A model generated the notes under the pieces. The model was not told the origin of the DNA. It did not search any database and saw only the letters and a program-made list of their open reading frames with translations. From positions 1 to 12,893 of the forward strand of contig CAJUQM010000054.1 in assembly GCA_910588005.1 (NCBI GenBank): 12,893 nt of DNA, read 5' to 3'. A program made the translations under genes and the position numbers. Within the stretch, counting starts at the first letter, position 1. Every line of letters begins with the position of its first letter. This DNA is from an uncultured Oscillibacter sp. Lineage in GTDB: Bacteria > Bacillota > Clostridia > Oscillospirales > Oscillospiraceae. Below, piece after piece: positions 7,372-12,893 of this stretch.

Positions 7372-8724
7372 TTATTCTCCCCTATCGCGCCGTTTTTCTC
7401 TTGCATTCAGCAGCAGCCCCGCCCCAAAGCCCAGGGCCGCCGGAACCACCCAGCCCAGACCATAGCCGTACAGCGGCAGCCAGCGCCCCGTCCAGTCCGC
7501 AAGAGGCTGGCAGGGACCGCCCACCACCCTGGCCAGCTCCAGTACTGCCGCCGCCAGAGCCGCGCCCATGGCGCACCGGTACACAATCCGGGTGTGGCCG
7601 AACCGGGTCCCGGCAATTCCCAGCAGGATCAGCACAATGGCCAGGGGGCACAGGAAGTACAGCACAGGCGCGGACAGGGCGATGATCTGGGACAGGCCGA
7701 TGTTAGAAATCAGAAAAGACGCCCCGGTGAACACCACCGCCCACTTGGGGTAGTCCAGTTTTCCGGGGAACAGCTCCAAAAATGTTTCGCTGCACGCCGT
7801 CACAAGGCCGATGGCGGTCTTCATGCAGCACAGCGTCACCGTGGCCGCCAGGATCAGACTGCCGCCTTGACCGAAGTAGTGGTGGGAGATGACGGCAAAG
7901 GCGTCGCCGCCGTTGAAGCCGGGATCTGCCAGCCGCTCCGCGTACAGGGCATAGCTCTGAGCGCCCACCAGGGCGGTGGCGGCATAAATCAGCGCCATCA
8001 GCGCCATGCTGACCACGCCGGCCCGAACGGTATTGCCCGCCACAGCTCCCGGTTCCGTCACCCCCAGCTGGCGGATCGTACGGATTACGATGATGCCGAA
8101 GGCCAGACTGGCCAGGGCATCCAAGGTGTCATAGCCCTGGAGGAACCCGGCGAAGAAGGCGCCGCCGGCATAGCTCCCGCCGGCGGGCACCGCCGAGAGC
8201 GGATTCACCGGCTTAACGAGGGCGGTGACCAGCATCACCCCCAAAAAGGCCAAAAAGGCGGGATTCAGAAACTTTCCCACGGAGTCCAGGATCTTAGAGG
8301 GCTTTAGGGCAAAATACAGCACCGCCGCGAAAAACAGCGCGGTGAAGATCAGCTGGGGCAGCGCAGCGCTCTCCCCCACCAGGGGGCGGACACCGATGGT
8401 GAAGCTGGTGGCGGCACACCGGGGAATGGCGAACAGCGGCCCGATGGTCAGGTAAAGTCCGCAGGTGAAGAGATAGCAAAACCGCTTGGAGACCCGTCCA
8501 GAGAGGTGGATCAACCCCTCGCTGCGGGAAATTCCCATGGAGACGATACCCAGCAGCGGGATTCCCACGGCGGTGACCAGCAGCCCGGCCAGGGCTGCCG
8601 GCAGAGATGTCCCGGCCTTTGCGCCGAGAATCATTGGAAAGATCAGGTTGCCCGCTCCGAAAAACAACCCAAAGAGCATGGAGCCAATCAGCACCAACTG
8701 GCGGGCGGTGAGTCTCTGATTCAC
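7372..8724 (-). CDS. brnQ: Branched-chain amino acid:cation symporter (LIVCS family)
   Basis: A 450-aa integral membrane protein predicted to import leucine, isoleucine and valine with Na+ or H+. The N-terminal family signature FGLFFGAGNLIFPMILG (18-34) is intact. About 12 hydrophobic segments fill the chain, and the length matches BrnQ proteins (~430-450 aa). The GTG at 8724 is chosen as start because AGGAGG lies 7 nt upstream and the next codons (NQRLTARQLVLIG) lead directly into TM1. An in-frame extension to 8865 would cross the promoter and a hairpin arm and is rejected. The gene has its own extended -10 promoter and a probable terminator, so it appears monocistronic. The promoter leaves only a ~25-nt leader, with no room for a T-box or attenuator. 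Family assignment is firm; ion preference cannot be read here. Confidence 0.94.
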   Translation of the reverse strand: MNQRLTARQLVLIGSMLFGLFFGAGNLIFPMILGAKAGTSLPAALAGLLVTAVGIPLLGIVSMGISRSEGLIHLSGRVSKRFCYLFTCGLYLTIGPLFAIPRCAATSFTIGVRPLVGESAALPQLIFTALFFAAVLYFALKPSKILDSVGKFLNPAFLAFLGVMLVTALVKPVNPLSAVPAGGSYAGGAFFAGFLQGYDTLDALASLAFGIIVIRTIRQLGVTEPGAVAGNTVRAGVVSMALMALIYAATALVGAQSYALYAERLADPGFNGGDAFAVISHHYFGQGGSLILAATVTLCCMKTAIGLVTACSETFLELFPGKLDYPKWAVVFTGASFLISNIGLSQIIALSAPVLYFLCPLAIVLILLGIAGTRFGHTRIVYRCAMGAALAAAVLELARVVGGPCQPLADWTGRWLPLYGYGLGWVVPAALGFGAGLLLNAREKRRDRGE

Positions 8725-8731
8725 GTTTGGT

Positions 8732-8737
8732 CCTCCT
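8732..8737 (-). promoter_or_regulatory. Ribosome site that fixes the brnQ GTG start
   Basis: Minus-strand AGGAGG lies 7 nt before GTG at 8724. It selects this non-ATG start over upstream in-frame codons. Confidence 0.85.
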
Positions 8738-8755
8738 GTGTGGTGTATTTCCCCT

Positions 8756-8784
8756 ATCATACCACAATTGGAGCGGTTTGTCAC
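8756..8784 (-). promoter_or_regulatory. brnQ promoter with extended -10
   Basis: On the minus strand GTGACA (8784-8779, 5/6 to TTGACA) and TATGAT (8761-8756, 5/6 to TATAAT) are spaced by 17 nt, and TGG directly before the -10 gives the extended TGn element. It sits about 32 nt upstream of the GTG and just downstream of the terminator of the preceding operon. Confidence 0.8.
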
Positions 8785-8815
8785 ACACAAAATGTTAAAT
8801 TCCCCGATTCCAATG

Positions 8816-8851
8816 AAACAGCGCCCGAAAATCCATAGATTTTCGGGCGCT
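8816..8851 (-). terminator. Terminator of the iolH-iolB operon
   Basis: A perfect 14-bp stem (AGCGCCCGAAAATC at 8820-8833 with GATTTTCGGGCGCT at 8838-8851) has a 4-nt loop. On the minus strand it is followed by GTTTCATT, a short and weak U-tract. It lies 32 nt after the iolB stop and just ahead of the brnQ promoter. The near-perfect symmetry means it might also slow transcription from the other side. Confidence 0.7.
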
Positions 8852-8883
8852 GCCGTCTCTTCCATTCTTCCAATTAAGCCGCC

Positions 8884-9669
8884 TCAGGGCTGCCGCTCCA
8901 GCCACTGGTACTCCGGCAGGTTGGCCCCCCGGCGCCAGGGATCTCCCGGCAGATGGCGGATTGCCCAGATGATGTACATCCGGTAGCCCGGCGCCGCCAC
9001 CTGGGGGTGCATAGCCCCGTGTGCCAGCAGGGAGAAGCTCCGGTCCTTGATCTTGTAGACGTTGTCCCCCACGCAGCAAAAGCCAAAGCCCTCCGGGCGG
9101 TCCACACGGTAGTAATAGACCTCCGGCTGGGGGTGGCTGTGGGGCGGATAGCCGCACCATTTCCCCGGCAGGGGATAGGTCTCTCCCAGCACCAGATTGG
9201 AGCGGGGCGCGGTGTCGCCGTCAAAGACTGTGGTGACCTGCCGCCGGCAGACGCCGCCGCAGATCTCCGCGCAGGATGTCACATTGGCAATATCCTGCGC
9301 ACTGTAAAAGCGAGGGGAAAACTCCTCCGAATTCTCCGTGCGGGCCAGAAAGACCTCAGCGGTCCGGTGGGCCGACAGCGTCACCGGCACATCCCGGGGC
9401 ACATGGAGGGCGCAGACCTGAGCGCCGTTGTCAAAGCAGCTGTCCCGGTCTCCCCGGACGGTCTCCCCGCTCCAGGAAAAAGTAACGCCGCCCTCGATAA
9501 GGAGGAAGGCGCACTCCTCCCCAGGGAATAAAAAGGTCCTCGTCTCCCCCGCCTCTAAGCGGCAGACGGCAGTGTCCATCAGCGCGTCCCTGTAGTCTCC
9601 CCCGGCCGTGGTCAGCACCTGCGTCCCATCGGGGCCGTAGGCCGGATATCCAAACTCTTTGTTCATCAT
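8884..9669 (-). CDS. iolB: IolB/KduI-family 5-deoxy-glucuronate isomerase
   Basis: A 261-aa cupin-fold isomerase. In myo-inositol catabolism IolB converts 5-deoxy-D-glucuronate to 2-deoxy-5-keto-D-gluconate. The likely metal site is visible in GYPPHSHPQPEVYYYRV (H177, H179, E183), with a further His in AHGAMHPQVAAPGYRMYIIW (about H221). This matches the IolB pattern of PPH-x-H, E-x-YYY and a later HP with APGY. Length fits the family (about 270 aa). The start is one of two adjacent ATGs (9669 or 9666); the first overlaps the upstream TGA as ATGA and there is no strong ribosome site, so translation is probably coupled to the upstream gene. It is the last gene of a two-gene operon. None of the other enzymes of the pathway (IolC, D, E, G) is in this window. 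The family call is good; the true substrate is inferred. Confidence 0.85.
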   Translation of the reverse strand: MMNKEFGYPAYGPDGTQVLTTAGGDYRDALMDTAVCRLEAGETRTFLFPGEECAFLLIEGGVTFSWSGETVRGDRDSCFDNGAQVCALHVPRDVPVTLSAHRTAEVFLARTENSEEFSPRFYSAQDIANVTSCAEICGGVCRRQVTTVFDGDTAPRSNLVLGETYPLPGKWCGYPPHSHPQPEVYYYRVDRPEGFGFCCVGDNVYKIKDRSFSLLAHGAMHPQVAAPGYRMYIIWAIRHLPGDPWRRGANLPEYQWLERQP

Positions 9670-10586
9670 CGGCCCAGCAGCTCGTGCCGGATGCGGTCCA
9701 GGGCCTCAGGGGCCTGTTGGTCCATCTTCTCCGGAAAACCGAAATAGCTGACGCAGATGATATTGTCCCCGCCCGCTTTTGGAGCATCGGGTTTCATCTG
9801 CTTGTTGGCGAAGTCCATTTCCCGCAGGGTTTCGAAGATCCCGTCAAAATCCACCTCGCCCTCGCCCATTGCGGTGTGCTGGTGGATGGTGGCGTCCGCC
9901 CGGCCCCGCTGGTTCAGCCAGGGGGGATTGAGAATATAGCGGCAGTCCTTGGTCTGGTTCCAGGTGTCCGCCAGAAGGACGTGGGTCAGCTCGTCTCCGG
10001 CGTACTTCAGCATGTGGCGCACATCTCCCTTGCCCTGGTCGTAGAAAAAGCCGTGGGAGGCGGAGTAGACATAGCCCAGATTCTTGGAGCGGAAGGACTT
10101 GACAATGTCGCAGGTCTCGTCGTTCAGCTCGCAGAAGTCGTAGGGGTGGGACTGGATCTCCACCCGCAGGCCCTCCCGCTCGATAATGGGCAGAAGCTCC
10201 TCCATGGAGCGGAAGAACATGCCGTTGCAGAGTTCCTGCTGGTTGGGGTCGCCGGAGAACTCGGTATTGATGACGGGCACGCCCATATCCACGGCGATCT
10301 GGATCATCCGCTTCCAATTGGCCACGGCGTGCCGGCGCTGTTCCTCGGTGGGACCGGACCAGCGGTAGACCACGATGAAGGAGGAAATCTCCACGCCGGT
10401 CTCCTTCAAAGCCCTGCGGTACTCCTCCTCGCACTCCTTGGAGAAGAGAGGGTGCTTGTAAAAGGGATTGATCCGGGGGTGGGGGGACTGCTCGATGTAC
10501 TTGTAGCCCCAGTCCGCCACCTTGCGGACATAGTCCCGGATGGGCATCTGCTTGGCTAAAACGTCGACGTCAAAGGCGATCTTCAT
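9666..10586 (-). CDS. iolH: Sugar isomerase/epimerase (AP endonuclease 2-like TIM barrel), IolH-like
   Basis: A 306-aa TIM-barrel protein of the xylose-isomerase-like / sugar phosphate isomerase-epimerase superfamily. The N-terminus MKIAFDVDVLA, the segment GYKYIEQSPHPRINPFYKHP and EISSFIVVYRWSGP recall IolH of inositol catabolism from memory; the exact IolH reaction is not established. Candidate metal ligands are E109 (INTEFSGDP), E143 (VEIQSHP), H178 or D207, H235 or H237 (IHQH) and E242 (GEGEVDF), as in the superfamily. There is no signal peptide, so it acts in the cytoplasm. The ATG at 10586 has AGGAGG 7 nt upstream. The gene ends in a 4-nt overlap with iolB, so the two products are made together. 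IolE or IolI are alternative assignments. The superfamily is certain, the IolH name moderately so. Confidence 0.8.
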   Translation of the reverse strand: MKIAFDVDVLAKQMPIRDYVRKVADWGYKYIEQSPHPRINPFYKHPLFSKECEEEYRRALKETGVEISSFIVVYRWSGPTEEQRRHAVANWKRMIQIAVDMGVPVINTEFSGDPNQQELCNGMFFRSMEELLPIIEREGLRVEIQSHPYDFCELNDETCDIVKSFRSKNLGYVYSASHGFFYDQGKGDVRHMLKYAGDELTHVLLADTWNQTKDCRYILNPPWLNQRGRADATIHQHTAMGEGEVDFDGIFETLREMDFANKQMKPDAPKAGGDNIICVSYFGFPEKMDQQAPEALDRIRHELLGR

Positions 10587-10680
10587 ACCATTTCCTCCTT
10601 GCAGCCATGGCGGCTGTTTCCTTACGGCTCACCCGCAGCCCGAAGGCGGGGGACGCCTGGATTCCCTGCGGATAATCTGC

Positions 10681-10693
10681 CACTATCATAGTG
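10681..10693. promoter_or_regulatory. Palindromic operator candidate over the iol -10 box
   Basis: CACTAT-C-ATAGTG is a perfect 13-bp palindrome (6-1-6) that fully contains the -10 hexamer of the iol promoter. This is the classic position for a repressor such as a GntR, LacI or DeoR-type inositol regulator. The regulator itself is not in the window. Confidence 0.5.
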
Positions 10694-10713
10694 CATTTCC
10701 ACCGGACTGCCAA
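10685..10713 (-). promoter_or_regulatory. Promoter of the iolH-iolB operon
   Basis: On the minus strand TTGGCA (10713-10708) and TATGAT (10690-10685) are separated by exactly 17 nt, each close to sigma-A consensus. Transcription would start near 10678, leaving a leader of about 92 nt before the iolH ATG. Confidence 0.75.
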
Positions 10714-10753
10714 TGGGTGATTCTGCGAAAAAACTGCGTTTTTCTGCTATTCC

Positions 10754-10776
10754 CCCCTCCGGGGTCCCCGGACGGG
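10754..10776. repeat. 23-bp imperfect palindrome centred on 10765
   Basis: TCCGGGG-T-CCCCGGA (10758-10772) is a perfect 7-1-7 palindrome, extended by CCC/GGG on each side with one mismatch. It is not followed by a U-tract on either strand, so it is not a terminator. It may be an operator or part of a recombinase site. Confidence 0.45.
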
Positions 10777-10881
10777 AAGCGGCATACGGTCCCATCATAT
10801 ATTTTTGAGAGAAACGCCGGACTGAGCAAACCGCCAGCAGACGGCTCCGCCGCCCAGCTCTCTCCCGCCCTATTTCTCATG

Positions 10882-10896
10882 GGAAAACGGTTTTCC
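10882..10896. repeat. 15-bp perfect palindrome upstream of the recombinase module
   Basis: GGAAAAC-G-GTTTTCC is a perfect 7-1-7 palindrome, 64 nt before the TTG start of the 53-codon gene. With one bulged G the arms extend to ATG/CAT. Its position would suit an operator for the recombinase module or an attachment-site arm. Confidence 0.4.
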
Positions 10897-10960
10897 ATTA
10901 CAGCCCTGTATAGACCCGGGAAAAAGCGGAAAACATGACCGTACAGAGGAGGGACGGCGA

Positions 10961-11122
10961 TTGACTGAACAGGAATCACCCGCGCAGCGACGGCAGGATC
11001 TGGCCGGGCGGCTCTGGCTGACCTACTACAACCGGGTATTATTGGAAAAGAAACTGATCACCGAGCGGGAGTACGGCCGGATGGCGCTGAAAATCAACGC
11101 TTGGAAGGCTCCCACCCTCTAA
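10961..11122 (+). CDS. Small 53-aa protein upstream of the serine recombinase (SHOCT-like)
   Basis: A short gene read from TTG with an excellent ribosome site, AGGAGGG at 10947-10953, 7 nt upstream, and ending in TAA. The product is hydrophilic and charged: MTEQESPAQR, then RLWLTYYNRVLLEKKLITER, then EYGRMALKIN and a short AWKAPTL tail. The central LLEKKLITEREYGRM segment looks like the two-helix SHOCT-type motif (short hydrophobic helix, then I-T/S-E-E-Y). From memory, similar small proteins lie just before large serine recombinases in gut Firmicutes, where their function is not established; a DNA-binding or recombination-accessory role is a guess. It is followed within 5 nt by a terminator, so it is probably expressed separately from, or attenuated before, the recombinase. 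The non-ATG start and small size make it easy to miss. Confidence 0.7.
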   Translation: MTEQESPAQRRQDLAGRLWLTYYNRVLLEKKLITEREYGRMALKINAWKAPTL

Positions 11123-11126
11123 GCCG

Positions 11127-11163
11127 GCAAGGAGGACGCGCACCGCCGTCCCCTTGCTTTTTT
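11127..11163 (+). terminator. Terminator after the 53-codon gene
   Basis: GCAAGG-A-GGACG (11127-11138) pairs with CGTCCCCTTGC (11147-11157) with a single bulged A around an 8-nt loop, then runs into TTTTTT and a second T-run after one C. It is a good intrinsic terminator, 5 nt after the stop of the small gene. Its distal arm overlaps the -35 box of the recombinase promoter. Confidence 0.82.
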
Positions 11164-11181
11164 CTTTTTCCGTGATATACT
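11154..11181 (+). promoter_or_regulatory. Recombinase promoter with extended -10
   Basis: TTGCTT (11154-11159) and TATACT (11176-11181, 5/6) are spaced by 16 nt, and TGA immediately before the -10 gives an extended TGn element. The start would fall near 11188, about 37 nt upstream of the recombinase ATG. The -35 box lies within the terminator stem and T-run. Confidence 0.6.
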
Positions 11182-11224
11182 GCTTTAAGGACATGATAAA
11201 ACGAAATGAGAGGAGCGGCGCGCC

Positions 11225-12892
11225 ATGGACCTTCTCGAAATCCGCCAGTCACTGCGGACAAAATCCATCTACGAGATCCCCCTGCGGGTCACATACTATG
11301 CCCGCGTATCCTCCGAGAGCGACGAACAACTCAACTCCCTGGGCAACCAGATCGCCTACTACGAGGACTTTATCCGCAGAAATCCGGCCTGGGAGTTTGT
11401 GGACGGCTATATTGACGAGGGCCTGTCCGCCGCCACCACCAGGAAGCGGGAGAACTTCCACCGCATGGTGGAGGACGGCGGCACCCGCAAATTCGATCTC
11501 ATTATCACGAAGGAGATCACCCGCTTTGCCCGCAACACACTGGACTCCATCCAGTATACCCGGGAGCTGCTGAACGCCGGAGTGGGCGTGTTTTTCCAAA
11601 ACGACAATATCAACACCTTTGACGAGGATTCCGAACTCCGGCTGACCATTATGTCCGGCATTGCCCAGGACGAGCTGCGCAAGCTGTCCAGCCGGGTGAA
11701 GTTCGGCCACGCCCAGGCCATTAAAAAAAACGTGGTGCTGGGCAACAGCCGGATCTTCGGCTATGTGAAAGACGGCGGGCGGCTGGCCGTCGACGAGGAC
11801 GAGGCGCCGATGGTGCGGGAGCTGTTCCAGCTCTACGCCACCGGCGATTACAGCATGAAGCAGATCGAGACGCTGTTCTGGGACAGGGGCTACCGCAATC
11901 ACAACGGCAGGCGGATTGCCCACACCACCATGTCCGGCGTGATCTCCAATCCCAAATACAAGGGCTGGTATGTGGGCAATAAGGTGAAGGTGGTGGACCT
12001 GTTTACCAAGAAGCAGAAATTTCTTCCGCCGGAGGAGTGGGTGATGTTTAAGGACGAGACCGGAGAAATCGTCCCGGCCATCGTCTCCGAAGAGTTGTGG
12101 GAGCGGGCTAACGCCGTGCTGAAAAGGCGCAGTGAGGACGTAAAAGGCCGCCAGGGCATCTGCAACCACGCCAACCTTCTGACGGGCAAGCTCTACTGCA
12201 CGCACTGCGGCGCGGCCTACTACCGCCGGGACTCTGTGGACAAGAGCGGGAGGAAAAACAGCAAGTGGGTCTGCTCCGGGAAGATCAAAAACGGCGCGGA
12301 CTCCTGCCCCTCCTTTGCCGTTTACGAAGACGACCTGAAGCCCCTGCTGCTGGAGGTATTCCGGGAGACGGAGTCCGACGCCCAGGCGTTGATTGAGGAA
12401 TATATGGAGCTGTACAGGTCTTTGGACCAGGGCGGAGACCTGCAAAAAAAGATGGAATCCCTGGAGCGGACCATTGAGACGGCGGAGAGGAAACGTCAGA
12501 AGCTTCTGACCTTCAACGCCCTGGGGGAACTCTCCGACCGGGATTTCCTCTCCATGAACAAGCAGTGCGCTCAGGAGGCGGAAACAGCCCGCCGGGAGCT
12601 TCAGGATCTGCAAACGCAGCGGGACTCCGCCGGCAGCTTCAAAAAACACACCGACGCCATCCGCCAGGTTCTCCGGGAGGCGGAGCAGGACGCGGCCCAA
12701 GGCGTCATCGGCAGAGAATTTGTGGACAAGTACGTTGACAAAATTTTTGCCACACCGGAGGAGGACGGCTCCTTACGCCTGCAAATCAAGATCTTTACCG
12801 GGGAGACCACCGACAAATACCTTGCAAATCTCAGATGCCGTACGGGTCACACGTTCAAGAAGATGATCGAGTCCTACGAGAAGTCCCTGTAA
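11225..12892 (+). CDS. Large serine recombinase (resolvase/TnpX-type site-specific recombinase)
   Basis: A complete 555-aa recombinase that would cut and rejoin DNA through a 5'-phosphoserine intermediate. The catalytic domain (~22-160) carries YYARVSS with nucleophile S29, the following SLGNQ, and the arginine motif EITRFARNTLD (R100, R103). The recombinase domain follows (~175-300: GYVKDGGRLAVDEDEAPMV, ISNPKYKGWYVGNK). A zinc ribbon is seen with C325-x2-C328 and C350/C361 (LYCTHCGAAYYRR, WVCSGK). A long coiled coil (~405-465) and a C-terminal helical tail complete the usual large-serine-recombinase layout; no core residue is missing. The ATG at 11225 has AGAGGAG 9 nt upstream. The stop lies at the last bases of the window, so downstream cargo is unseen. 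Such enzymes move phages, ICEs and Tn4451-type transposons; which applies here is open. A second recombinase next door would be usual. Confidence 0.95.
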   Translation: MDLLEIRQSLRTKSIYEIPLRVTYYARVSSESDEQLNSLGNQIAYYEDFIRRNPAWEFVDGYIDEGLSAATTRKRENFHRMVEDGGTRKFDLIITKEITRFARNTLDSIQYTRELLNAGVGVFFQNDNINTFDEDSELRLTIMSGIAQDELRKLSSRVKFGHAQAIKKNVVLGNSRIFGYVKDGGRLAVDEDEAPMVRELFQLYATGDYSMKQIETLFWDRGYRNHNGRRIAHTTMSGVISNPKYKGWYVGNKVKVVDLFTKKQKFLPPEEWVMFKDETGEIVPAIVSEELWERANAVLKRRSEDVKGRQGICNHANLLTGKLYCTHCGAAYYRRDSVDKSGRKNSKWVCSGKIKNGADSCPSFAVYEDDLKPLLLEVFRETESDAQALIEEYMELYRSLDQGGDLQKKMESLERTIETAERKRQKLLTFNALGELSDRDFLSMNKQCAQEAETARRELQDLQTQRDSAGSFKKHTDAIRQVLREAEQDAAQGVIGREFVDKYVDKIFATPEEDGSLRLQIKIFTGETTDKYLANLRCRTGHTFKKMIESYEKSL

Positions 12893-12893
12893 C

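Larger units (their letters stand above)
10587..10960. other. 374-nt divergent intergenic region with iol promoter and several palindromes
   Basis: This gap separates the leftward iol operon from the rightward recombinase module. It holds the iol promoter and its ~92-nt leader (10587-10678). The leader contains a GCC-UUCG-GGC hairpin on the minus strand (10638-10647) and a 5-bp stem CAGCC/GGCTG (10602-10616) beside the iolH ribosome site. To the right lie an AAAAAC-TGC-GTTTTT palindrome (10729-10743), a C/G-rich dyad (10754-10776) and GGAAAAC-G-GTTTTCC (10882-10896). No protein-coding gene is convincing here, and I could not identify a good plus-strand promoter for the 53-codon gene; TATATT at 10798-10803 lacks a partner -35. 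Confidence 0.6.

Noticed and set aside
7077..7406. N-terminal extension of the membrane fusion protein by 110 codons
   Set aside because: It would cross the candidate promoter, the dyad and the brnQ terminator hairpin. The ATG at 7076 has a good ribosome site and begins the natural cytoplasmic segment before the membrane helix.
8725..8865. N-terminal extension of brnQ by 47 codons
   Set aside because: It would cover the brnQ promoter and part of the upstream terminator. GTG at 8724 with AGGAGG leads directly into the BrnQ signature.
9684..10559. 291-codon plus-strand frame antisense to the IolH-like gene
   Set aside because: The minus-strand frame has the strong ribosome site, promoter and TIM-barrel motifs; the plus frame has none.
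10540..10979. Overlapping frames in the gap (10540-10938 plus, 10686-10979 minus)
   Set aside because: Neither has a ribosome site or recognisable sequence, and both cross the iol promoter or the palindromes.
11249..12700. 483-codon minus-strand frame within the recombinase
   Set aside because: It mirrors the recombinase gene, whose catalytic motifs are intact, and has repetitive Val/Leu/His composition typical of a shadow frame.

Overview
The window looks like chromosome from a high-GC, single-membrane Firmicute, most likely a gut Oscillospiraceae-type bacterium (Flavonifractor, Intestinimonas or Oscillibacter-like). That placement is an inference from base composition (about 60% GC by eye), strong AGGAGG ribosome sites, an S-layer-homology (SLH) surface protein and gene content. 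It has not been tested by a search.

Layout. (1) Positions 1-980, plus strand: the 3' end of carB (carbamoyl-phosphate synthase large subunit), followed by a textbook terminator. (2) Positions 1114-7076, minus strand: a tightly coupled four-gene operon running HlyD/MacA-like membrane fusion protein, MacB-type ABC ATPase, MacB/FtsX-type permease, SLH-domain secreted protein. The genes overlap or abut and the ribosome sites sit on the upstream stop codons. It faces carB and is closed by a 20-bp perfect hairpin. (3) Positions 7372-8724, minus: brnQ, a branched-chain amino acid/cation symporter with its own promoter and a probable terminator. (4) Positions 8884-10586, minus: a two-gene inositol-catabolism-like operon, a sugar isomerase/epimerase closest to IolH and then an IolB-family 5-deoxy-glucuronate isomerase. 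They overlap by 4 nt, behind a strong promoter whose -10 box lies in a perfect 13-bp palindrome. (5) Positions 10961-12892, plus: a mobile-element-like module with an unlisted 53-codon gene (TTG start), a terminator, an extended -10 promoter and a complete 555-aa large serine recombinase.

How the parts work together. The efflux operon probably exports a peptide, lipid or drug-like substrate. The membrane fusion protein appears to carry two lipoyl/helical-hairpin modules in tandem, and the SLH protein could anchor or extend the exporter through the cell wall. The iolH-iolB pair covers only part of the myo-inositol route, so the rest must be elsewhere or the pair serves another sugar acid. The recombinase module may mark the left end of an integrated element that continues past the window. 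The 374-nt gap in front of it contains several palindromes that could be operators or attachment-site remnants.

The most interesting points are the SLH protein locked into a MacAB-like operon, the duplicated adaptor architecture, and the small gene plus terminator/promoter overlap upstream of the recombinase. No CRISPR array, rRNA or tRNA was recognised.
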